64,000 nt of DNA, taken from the NCBI RefSeq assembly GCF_032118995.1, contig NC_092656.1, positions 20,852,965 to 20,916,964 on the forward strand, read 5' to 3'. The stretch's first letter is position 1, and each line of letters opens with the position of its first letter. Of this stretch, positions 46,601 through 58,600 are shown piece after piece. The notes beneath the pieces were generated by a model. That model was given only the letters and a program-made list of their open reading frames with translations, was not told the DNA's origin and searched no databases. The DNA comes from Asterias amurensis (Eukaryota; Echinodermata; Asteroidea; Forcipulatida; Asteriidae). A program made the translations under genes and the position numbers.

Positions 46601-49600
46601 TGTTTAAAGAAGGTTTTTATTCATGTTGGCGAAGCAAGAACAATTCTTCAAATATTTACTTGGGCTACACTGTGCTTAGTTGTTTGATAAAGTTTACAGA
46701 AAATGTCATCTAGGAGTTAAATATGTTCGACAAAACTATTGAAAACATCAAAAACACACAAACCCTCTGTTTTATAGTGATTGTGATGATTTCTTTATTC
46801 TTGATTTCATATTTTGGCATGTCAACAAAACTTTAAAAACAAAAAAAAATCTCCCTCCCTCCCCCATCCGCAAAAAAAAAGGACGATCAACAATTTCTTT
46901 TTTTTATGTGACCTAAAGTAACTTCAAAGTCTGGGATGCTGGAAACTTGAGGCACACATTGTAAGATGACCAGTGGCATAACCCCCACCCCATAATCCAC
47001 TCAGTACAAAGCCCTTGCACCCCACCCCCTCCAAAAAACCCCCAACAACAACAAAAAACCAAAACAGCACAAGTAAATATCTTCAATAGCCCGCTTAAAT
47101 TATTCCTATTACGATTGATTGATTATTATTGTTTACACTTGATTTACCTCAGGCGGTCAAATAACAGAACATTTGTTCAAATAAATCTGACTAATAATAA
47201 TGCTGGCACCCAACATCTGAAAGAGTTTTACAAAAAACCACATCCTGTAGTGTCTTTATGATTTGGGGTTTCCGGTTAGTCAAAACTTCCGCCAAATCAA
47301 AGCCATTTTTTTTATTACCGGGAAACCAGTTCCCAAGAAGAAATTAGCCCCGATTATGTATGGGTCTTTAGGCCTTGTGCATGATAAACTTTTACCTGAG
47401 CATCTGATGGCCACATCTTTGAAGTGGTGACAGTTGTTGACACCCCAGTCATTTCGATGACAGTCCTCCAGGTTTGACTCCGTTCCTCGGCAGACGACGT
47501 TGTCCAGCCAGATGACGCCTTCACCCGGTCCGATCATCGAGGAACCCAGTCCCAATATAGAGTCGGCACGACCTGGAAAACGATCAAGTTAAATAGAAAA
47601 ACTTGTTAGCTTAATTATATTCACGAGTCATCCATTTCCATGTGGCCTTCAAGAAATATAACCAGGGTATCGCCTCACCACTTATAGACTGTTGTTCCAG
47701 TGCTGTTGTCTCGTTTTGAATTTGTTGTCAATAAAGTTAATAATTTCTTGAAAAAGTTTTTGGTTTTACTACACCTATATCAAATTTTTTTCTTGACAGA
47801 TTGTCTTGTTTTGATATATGGAAATAAACAAACATACAAACAGACACATAAAAAAAGATGTAAATAGGGACAAACTTGCGAGTTTGCGAGTGTGCAGCAT
47901 TTTCCATATAAACTATAGTCAGGATGAGGCATTTTGTAATATTTAGTTCTTATATTAAGGCGCTTTACAACATTATTATCCCTGTTCATTAAAACTATAT
48001 ATATTCTTAAATTCAAGCTACAGGGTTAATCCAAAACATCACTGTCTCAGCCCACCAAGGTTCCCATTTATACACCTGTGTAAAGAGAAGCAATTATGGT
48101 GTCAAGACCGGGAAATCGAACCCAAAATGAAATCGATGCATAAGATGGCCATATGATACACTTTGTAAGAGTGAGCTTGAACTTGTCTCAGTGAAGAGTT
48201 CGTTCAATAGAGAACTACTAAGCAGGATGACTCAAATCTGTTACCTTGTGGTGTCAAACGACCCAGACCTACATCTACCGTTACAATAGACATTGTCCTC
48301 GGACAAAATGTTTGCAAAATTGAAATGGCAACATGTGTCTTTATATAATAGGGATAGTTGTTATTTGTTGTTCTTCCATAATTCGTTAACCCCCCCCCCC
48401 CCCCAAAAAAAAAAAAACGAAAAAAAAAACCCTGTCATATAATGGCACAGACCAACTTTTAAGTGAACTTTAGGTACATCATGACGGCAAACACCACAAA
48501 GTGTAAGTTGTGTTTGAAGCTTTGCATGGTGTGGGAAAAAAAGAGTAACTATAAACATGAATAGTAAACTTGCGGGTACAACCATGTGTAGAAGCTATTT
48601 TGAGAGAGTGTTGCATGGTTGTACCCGCAAGTTTACTATTCATATTTTTAAAGTTACTCTTAAGAAGAAGTGTCATTTTTTTTAATTATGTTTGTTATAA
48701 ATCAACAGGCATACAGTATGGTCCTTGTGGGAAAATAAAGTAGAACACTTTTATCAAGTTCAAGTGCCGACTTACATCTACAGATGTGTGGACTCTTATC
48801 GGCTTTTTTTAGGCTATGTAATCACAATTTTTCAGATTTTTCCCATGGCAAAATCTTCAGACTAAAGTGTATATGTTTGTAATAATTCTACAGGCACACT
48901 GTTTGGTCCTGGGGGGGGGGGGGGGGGGGACAAAAAGTAGGACACTTTCATCAAGTTCAAGGGCTGGACTTACAATGTAGTTACACATGGTGCAGACTTT
49001 TATAGACTTTTCTCAAGGCTTTATATAATCACAATTTTTCGAATTTTTCCCAAAGGCAAATTCATCAGAAATCATACTGAAGTAGGAAGGATACCATGCC
49101 TGATTCGCGGAATTATTTACACTTTTGGAATGAAACTTTAGAAAACACCGACCGAAAATGTCGCCCTCTTATGGCCAAGACAAACGCTTCCTCAAACATG
49201 GCCTTTCAGACTTGGTGTTATGACAAGAATATGCAAAGTTTATTTAATGCACCAGTTTCTTTTCTACATCCTGAAACATGAGAATGAAAGTTGTCGTTTG
49301 ACATCCAGGCGGATTTCCCACGCCATATAGCACGTGTGGGTTTGTGCATTTTACATCACTCTCAGAAAATCCTGGTAGTATTATTTTCTATCGGGGTTCT
49401 CCCCAGTATTTTTCAAAAATATGGTTCATTCTTGGCCCAAATTTGTTGACGTTTGGCCGAAACACGCTGAATTGAAACAAGGTCTCTAGAACGTATTCAA
49501 CTTTGTGTCTATCTTGGTTTTAAAAGCCCTGTGCAGCCTGGAGCATTCTATAATGGTTATCTCTCAGTAATTGTTTTGAAGTTATTATTGGTTTGAAATG

Positions 49601-52600
49601 TGCGCATACTGGCATGCAATTCACTGAGGGTATGGGCTTGATACGCTAGCTTGCGCATGGCCAAACCTTGGCTATATACAGAAATACAGCAGTTGTATCA
49701 TCAACAAATCTACACAACAAATAATATTGGAAGCACGTCCCAATGTACACCCAATACTGTTTGCCATCAGTGGTCAATACTAACTGCCATATGTTGCGAG
49801 CAGTATATGCAAAATACGTCCTGAATTTCGCTACACCCACACATTCTACACACAATATTTTTAAATACAGGTCTACAATGTACATCACACACACACACGT
49901 TCTCCACACAATATGTTTTAAACACAGGTCTACAAAATTCATCTTTTCCACTACAATTAAAGACAGGGTGTACTTTTAGTAATTGTCAAAGACCAGTATC
50001 CTCACTTGGTGTAACACAACATATGTACATAAAATAACAAGCCTGTGAAAATTTTGTCTCAATTGGTCATTGAAGTTGCAAGAAAATAATGAAAGGAAAA
50101 AAACACCCTTTTTGCACAAAATTGTGTGCTTTCAGATGCATAATAAAAGGCTTCAGCTGAAGTCTTTTAATATTGGAGTGATAACCTCTTTCTCAAAAAC
50201 TACTTTACTTCAGAGGGAGCCGTTTATCACACTAATGTTTTACACTATCAACAGCTCTCTATTGCTTGTTACCGGGTAAGTAAATTATTTTGAGTAGTTA
50301 CCAATAGTTTCCAGTGCATTTAAAAGTCTGTGTGCATAAAACACAACTAGCATTTTAGAATATGGATGTATTCCGCATCCCCACCTGTTACTGTTCACAA
50401 TCACGTTCACAGAGTCTACCAGTGGAAAGTACATCGTGACCTTCCCCCATTGTCAAGAGGTGTCGTTGCCCTCACCAAAGTTTATCCAATCAAAAAAAGA
50501 CCATTGATAATTGGCAATGCAGTCTGCATGTTTTCAATTGACACACTGAGTAAACTATTCATTAAAAAATACAAAAAAATCACATAATGCGTGTCTAAAG
50601 TGGCACAATATACATTTTTTTCTTTAAAAAAATACCCCACTGCAATTGTGGTTACAACTGATATAAAAATAAAAAATTTGAATACACGACATTGGTAGAT
50701 TGAACAAAATATATGTTCACAGATTTGTACAGACCAGGGATCGTATAAAGCAATGGTATAATTGTGCTTTAAAGGTGGGGTAATACTTTTTTATTAACGA
50801 CCCCAAATAAAAGTTGCAAATTTCTGTAGTCTGAAAATTTAGTAGTCATCCTGAGATGCCAATTTGGAAACAAAACAAATTCCCTTACAGCAACATTGCA
50901 CATAGTAACTGTCATCTGCAGCCCTTAACTTTGAGAATTTGTTAGTTTCATCAATGAAGTTTTGTATGTTATAATCTACTATGTCGGTTGGGGGTTCTGG
51001 GGCCGATTTCACAAAGATCTAAAAAGATTGATCGGAACTGCAAATCAGTCGTAGTTGCTAAGTAAAATGTGATGTCCCAATACAAATCGCTATGGTTATA
51101 CTGACAATTTGTCTTGCGATGAATTTTTTTGCTTTGTGAAATCGGCCCCAGGGGAGGTCTGTCTTTGATATCATTAGGCAGACGGTAGAGACGAACTGAA
51201 GCAGATCACTCGCTAATGAGAAGGCCATGATGAAAGGATCATATTAAGCCAAGATGATTAAGGAAGTAATCAAGACCTCTCCAACCTTCACCTAGCTACA
51301 AAACCTAACCTTCACATCGCTACTAAAAATATGGGTCGATGTAATCACACTGAATCAGGGGCAACCAATCAAGTTCAAGGTGATTATCTAAAGGGCTACA
51401 TGTGGTTGTTTTTTATTTAATCACAGCGAACAAAATGTGTATTGCTTTGAAAAAGTGTTTTTAATATGTTGTCTGTATGCCTAGTTGTTTGTATTAAAGA
51501 TGCTATGTCAGATTTTTGGCCGATTTGACCCCAGGTATTTTGATGGGGGTCGAGAAAGTTACAAGCTTTCATTTAAGCCATTGCTCGAAAAAGTCCGCCA
51601 ATTATTAGTAGCAGTGAAATAAAGTGCTCAAAATTAGTTTTTTTTGTCGGGATCCCGACAATATATCACGTGACCAATTCTTATGTGTTATAAGAAATGT
51701 TTTAAATTTATGTCATGGTTACTGACCATTAAAAGTAAAAGTTAAACTTTTTTTCGTTAGAGCGGGTGATACTCTTTAAAATACCATTCACTCAAATAAA
51801 TCTATTTTTTAATGTTAGGGTCTAAAAATCTGACATAGCATCTTTAAATAGTTGTCGTAGAAAGTGACAGGTTCGTGTTCAGGCTATTTTTAATAAAGGT
51901 ATTTTTGATTGCAATTCTGCAGTCTAGTTTTCCATTACAACAAAACGGTACTTTGGCATCGTTCCAGCACTCTTTAAATACATTTCCTTTAATGAGTTTC
52001 ATCCTCTACAATTGCATGATGCAATCATAAAAAGTGGCTGGCTACGCGACATAGAACTCCAATGACAAAAATTCCCGCCAGAAACATGTTTCTCCATAAA
52101 CCCTTTCCGATTGTACACAAAAGAGGTACCGCTTGATTGTGTTCCGGTCGATTAATTCAATGCAATAAAACCTTGTACGATAAAAAAGCACCCTTGGACA
52201 TGTTGTACCAATGTGTACCCATGTATAACACGATTTGCTTAGTCCACAAAGGCTGAGACACTGAATGAAAAAAAAAAAATAGCCAGACAGAGCGACCCAG
52301 GGTTCAAGAACAGGTGGGAAACTTTTTTTTCTCTTTCCTTTTTTGGGCAAAGAGAAAGTTAAAGGTTTCTTTTATTGTTAAATCATACTCTATTAAACCA
52401 ATTTTAATATCATCGGGGATAAAGAATATTATTTTGTATAACCTATATGCAGGTATGTGTAAAAGTAGAGTATACTCGGTACTTTTCCCAATTCTGTGAA
52501 AACAAATCCACAGATTTCTACGCCCGAGGATTATTTGTTCACAGGACTCGAGAAAAAAACTGAGTATACAGTCCTTTTACACACATTGGGGTAAGGGTAA

Positions 52601-55600
52601 ACACAAAATAATAGTTTGCTTTATGCATTGTCATGCTATTAAAGCATTTTTCTTCCCCCCAGTTTTGGTATTCAGAAAATATGAGGTTTGTCTTAAGTTT
52701 TACTTTGTGTAAAGTTGACATGAACGTCATATCTTTTTGAGATATGTTGTTTGTTGTTTGAGACAAATACCTGTATCTGATCTTAAAAAATGTACTGCGA
52801 GGCCCACAAGTGCAAAATGTATGCTGCACCATTTCACCATTAGGTATGTTTTTTTTATAGTTAGAGTCGTCTAACAGAAGACGATCAGAGCATCCTGATC
52901 GAAACGTTGAGCTGTCAAACACCGGTTCTTCTCAGAACCAACACTTCTCAAAAGAGACTTTATGCATGTCGCTACCACAAACCTCGCCTAATTATACTTC
53001 CACGCAAAGTTTCAAATCCTATATAACTAGAGTCCTCTCATTTCCAAGAAACCTTCACAAGTAAGCTTAGATAGTTTCAGAAATTTAATTCTACTTCTAT
53101 GGTTTCAGGTAGAGTCTTGATCAGCCAGGAAAGCCATCAAAGCCTTCTAAATTATCACCTCATGACCAAGCAGTCCATAATGATTATAAAGACGACCAGG
53201 CTCTAACAATTATAAGGACTTCAAAGCAGTCCATAACGATAATTAATGACTTTACTCTCGCAGGCACTACTTTAATGTCGCTGACTAAGAGAAAGGAAAA
53301 ACATATGTCCGATAATCCCCTAGTGCGTGAGTCAATGGGAGTAACTAAAAATAGTCAGTACATGATGCAATCTTCAATATTTTCAGACCAAGAAAATGCA
53401 TGATGCAATCACGAACACCCACCAGTTAAAATGAGGCTCTATTAAATTACTTATAATTCTCATAAAAGTATCTACAGTATTGGATAATGCCCACACTTTT
53501 GAAATTTGCTTGTGACATTCCAATACTGCCAGGTATCCTGGTACCATGTAAAGTAAATGCTCTTCATGAAGTTGGTAGTTAAACAATTTTTTTTGTTACA
53601 AACAAGCAAGTAAACAAACAAACAAACAAACACACACCCCCAAACAACAAACAGACTCGAGGAAATCTTACCCAGATTGAGTTGCCTGCATGCCACATTC
53701 GCAGCATTCAGCGACCAGCGATCACTGCAGACTGATCCCCACTGGCCCTCATGAAATATCTGTTCAGAGAAAATTCACACAAATCCACGTTAAAACTCCT
53801 TATTCAAGCTACTTAGGCAGCGACTTCGGCTACAGCTACGGCTAGATCAACGCCTCTGCCAGTGTTGAAGAATAGGCAGACGCGCCCGATCTAGCCATAG
53901 CTGTAGCCGAAGTTTCGGACAAAGCCCAACAAGACCAACCAGATCCCCGTTTCATGGCTCTGCTTACCGCTGAATTCTGCGCTTACAATCGGCACTCTCC
54001 GCTTGCAGGGGATTGTCAAATTTCTGCGCTAGCTATGTGTAGGAGAATGCACAGTCACATAGAAAAGTGGTTGTGGTTCTGGGAAGAACTTGTGGTTGAG
54101 AACTCCCGGTTCTTTTCAGAATCAACACTACTCAAAAGCGATTAACACATAGTGCTATGGTAAACTTCACGTGATACATGTAACTGGAAAGGGTTGTGTC
54201 ATTTCCCTCCCCCCCCCACAAATTGTCATTCCAGTCAACAATTTATTCCATAAACTGAAGGCACATCAAATAAGCAGGCTGTCCCTAAAATGACCATAGA
54301 TCGGTCAGACTCACCTCAAGTCGGCCTTCTAGTTGGTCCTGTCCACCAACCAATCGTAACACCTCACTGTTGGGCAGAAGGCTCTGGTCCATAAGCGTTA
54401 TCAGCATAGAGTCAGGGCAGATGTCCAGACACTGACCATTGTAAAGGAGCTGTAAGTAAAATAAAATAACAATTTATGTTGAAGGATGTTTAAATTGATA
54501 ATTAGTTTTATTATTATTATATATATCTGGAAATGAGACCAAGGATGCCTCAAAATTGAACTTAACCACTAAAGCTTGTAATCCTGCAAACAAGGGTGCT
54601 TTTTGTGAACCTGAAACACTGGGGTTAACCCCTACTTTTCCATGACCGAGTCTCAAACACCAGACCTACATGTACATGTACAGCTTAAATGTCCCATCTG
54701 AAGGACAAAGCTATTATGGTATGAAGCATATCTTGCTCATGGACACGACACACGTAAGCTTGGGTGATATTGATTTATTTTATTCACGATATATCGCCGA
54801 CAATATATCGCGATATTCGATATAATCGCGATTAATTAAATTTGACATCTACAGTCTTCAAACTCCAAGTGAAAGTTGTAGAAGAGACAGTCATAGCATA
54901 AGAGAGGTGTTCTAATGACCTATTCTTCTGGTTTTACTCCAAACCTATGGGGTGTGAGATGTCTCAGCTAGCAAATACATCGCGATATTTAATCGATATC
55001 GCGATGTATCACGATATATCACAATATATCGATATTTCGATTAAAACCAAATCCATCCGATATCTAAATTGTTTCCAAATTAATATCGCGATATTCGATA
55101 ATATCGTGATATCGCCCAAGCTTAGACACAAGTGCCATGACCGGGACTCGAACCCACTCAATCAAATACTAAGTACTATATATAAGTGTGTGTGGTATAA
55201 AATTATTTTGTACAGTTCTCTTTGACCTTCGTCTTCCTGGTAGCATACCATTTTTTGTAAAAAAATCCCAACATAGCAGCTCTTATAAATCTTTGTAAAA
55301 TGGTGGTTAATGTATGTTACCGGATACCACACTCGGCAACCACACTACAAAATTGCTCATGATAAGATATAAGTTATCTTGTAAGATCAAGTTTATCTTG
55401 TGTGAACTTCTACATATATGTCACTAGACCTAACAACAACAGCATCATTGTCCCATCTGAGCGAAAAAAGCAATTACAGTTGAGTGTCTTCTTTCACGGC
55501 AGAGATCCCGCATGACGTGCAAGACTGGGATTAGATACACCCGCACCTTCAAGACGAGATCACCAACAACTCATCCATGAGTTTCTAGCACTTGGATGCA

Positions 55601-58600
55601 ACATCAGGGACTTGGTAGGCTAGGGACTATACACCCTTAATTCTTATCCAGCATTGTTGCATCTTATTAATGAACTATCCTGGGCCAAAATTCAAAGAGC
55701 TGCTTTAAAAGTAGAAAATATTGCTCACAAATTTTGTGCTTAGTAAATATTAGCGAGGTACTAATCAGAAATGGTGCATGTGACGTGGTATTTTGGCTAT
55801 ATAAAGCATAATTTTGCTGTGCTTTTATAGCTTCTTATGTGCTTTTCTTAGCAGCTCTATGAAATCAGGCCCCGTTTGTTTGTTTAGATGATCTTCCCGT
55901 CAAGGAAACTTGGCTATTCATAACAGGTATGATATTTGGCCCTTGAAAAGTAGGAGGACAATTTTACTGGGAACAAGGGCTGGCCTACATAAACACATCA
56001 CATAAGTTTGTATAGGCTTTCAAGTTATTTATTATTAATTTCCTTGAAAAAAAAGTTACTATTATTTAAGATTCTTGTACTATTACTATTATTGTTTTTA
56101 CCAATTGCAAATTCACTACTTGAAATAAAGTTGAAGGCATAATGAACACAATTAATCCCGGAAATAAGAAACATCCACAATTCACATGCCTGCTGTGATT
56201 AATGGCGCGGTGTGGTTAGACTGCATGGCTTCCAATGACACAAAGTTAATGTGATTAAACCCCAAGCTAACCACAACTCAGAACCCAACATAAAGTACAT
56301 ATGTAATGTAGTCTAAAGACTGAACCATACAATGATACACGTATATTCAGTCCATTCAGTCATTATTAAAAGCCCGAGATGAAATAACATTTTGATTAAA
56401 GATTCTGGCTTTTTGCCAGCTTTTCCCCAAGACACAAACAACGGATTATAAACCCAAACTTTCCCAGGTTCATATTTTTGGTGGTTGATCGCAAAAAAAC
56501 ATGAGCACTTGCTCATTTGAGTTTTGGGGTTGAACCAAGACTTGACTAGAGTGGGATTCAAAACAACAACCCCCGGATTAACGTCCTGGCACTCTACCAA
56601 CTGAGCTATCTAGCCCTATGTTGGCGGTGCCCCTATTTTGTCGATATCTTTGTTTAGGGATGCCACTTGCTATTTTGTCAGCTGTACCAACCTTGTATAA
56701 TACCTTTAAAGGCAGTGGACACTATTGGTAATTACTCAAAATAATAACCATCACAAAACCTTTCTTTATTACCAGTAATGGGGAGAGGTTGATAGTATAA
56801 AACATTGTGAGAAACAGCTCCCTCTGAAGTGAAGTAATTTTCGAGAAAGAAGTAATTTTCCACGAATTTGATTTCGAGACCTCAAGTTTAGAACTTGAGG
56901 TCTTGAAATCAAGCATCAGAAAGCACACAACTTCGTGTGACAAGGGTGTTTTTTTTCTTTCATTAGTATCTTGCAACTTCTACAACCGATGGAGCTCAAA
57001 TTTTCACAGGTTTGTTATTTCATGCATATGTTGAGATACACCAAGTGAGAAGACTGGTCTTTGACAATTACCAATAGTGTCCACTGTCTTTAAGCTTCTA
57101 AGCTAATGTAAAACAAATCCACAAGAAAGGAATGTCTTTTGCGTAAACTGTAAACAACGGATTATATTGTTCTAAACTCTAACATCAAGAAACAGAGTGT
57201 GGCAGTTTGCCAACTCTACTTCTACCTCCCACCCATGGGGCCTCTGCTATATATACTTGGACCGTAATAGATACTAACAAAACACAAAAATGCAGGATGG
57301 AGTTCGAGGGCTAGATCTTCTTCGATCAAAACGCTTCCTGTGCTGAATTCAAAACCAAGGACAATTTGTTGTAAACACATTTTGGAAATAATACAGAAAT
57401 AGATTATTTGTCCCAAAATCAAAATTGTGCACGTTTGACTTTAAATTTGTTAACCCTTTCAGTGACGATGTCGTACATGTACAATCTATTTTATGTATCT
57501 GAAAGTGTCATTAGCCTTCTTGTACAATCTTGTTTATGTACTCAAAAAGTGATACCTATCCTAAATGTACAACCCAAAATATGTTATCACAAGAGGGCAT
57601 TTTCACTAAAAAAAACCACTTAAAAATTGACTTTGGGATGTGCCAAGGCAACACAAACCAACAAGATAGATTTTGTTTGGTGAGAATTGTTTTAGTATAG
57701 AATTTTGAAAACCCCCAAAAAGCTGGGCATTTAAGGTTTATAAAAAGCAAAAAGAAAGCGGGCATTGAAAGAGTTAAGATTCTGACATGGCGCTTTAGGC
57801 AGACCCTTTAAGATCCTGTACTCCTCTCAGCAAGAATGTTAATTACTTCATTCTTAAGGAGTTCAGAGACTGTAAGTCACCTAATGCCCGAGTCAATAAA
57901 TGCTGAGCACGAAGCTACTTAAAGAAAAAGCAGGTCATCACGTTAATCCTCAAGTCAAGATTGTTTTTCTTTAGAAATGCTAAATACCAATCCAAACACG
58001 CCGCGCTCAAAGCCCCATTAAAGGTTTTTCAAACGTGTACTTTATAAATTGTCGTTCTCAAAATGAAATTGCCCATTTGAATCATCCTACAGAGGTGAGA
58101 AATGTTTTTTGAAAAATGGGTAGGACCACCACCCCCCCTCCCAAAAAAGAAAAAAAATTCTGCAAAGGGTGTAATCTTTACATTTGTTGTGTCATTCAAT
58201 TTCTAAAATTTCCTTGCATTTCTGCAAAGTATTTTGTTCAGCCTAAAAATTTTCGATTTAAAATTTAACAGTGTCTTTTTATTCTAAAAGTTAATAGATG
58301 GAGGTTCTTCAAATAATTTTGTTTAGCCAAAACGTTGACCAAAGGCAATAAACTTTTCATGCATACTTTACTGAAATAAATATATACAAATATTTCTTCC
58401 CCCACAGCAGGCCTAATATGATTTGAATTATTTGTCTTTTATTAACAGTTGACAAGCTAGACCACAGGAGTTTAAAAATAACAAACCGGAGATAGACATT
58501 CTAATTATGCATAATGCGGGGGCGTATGTACGTGCCATGGTTTGGGAACATGTGTTTCACTCAGTTTTTTACAGTTGTTGTTGTTGTTGTTGTTTGATGT

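Larger units (their letters stand above)
43228..47395 (-). other. Large intron between SRCR 1 and the next furin exon
   Basis: It contains the hAT-like element 43760-44654, a repeat at 45100-45230 related to 40960-41110, CTTAGCAGA-type repeat at 46010-46190, and otherwise AT-rich sequence. No additional phase-compatible cysteine-rich exon was found. Confidence 0.6.

Noticed and set aside
56545..56617. Functional tRNA gene on the minus strand
   Set aside because: The A box is good, but the T arm and B box are degraded and the sequence continues as a repeat. It is a SINE head.
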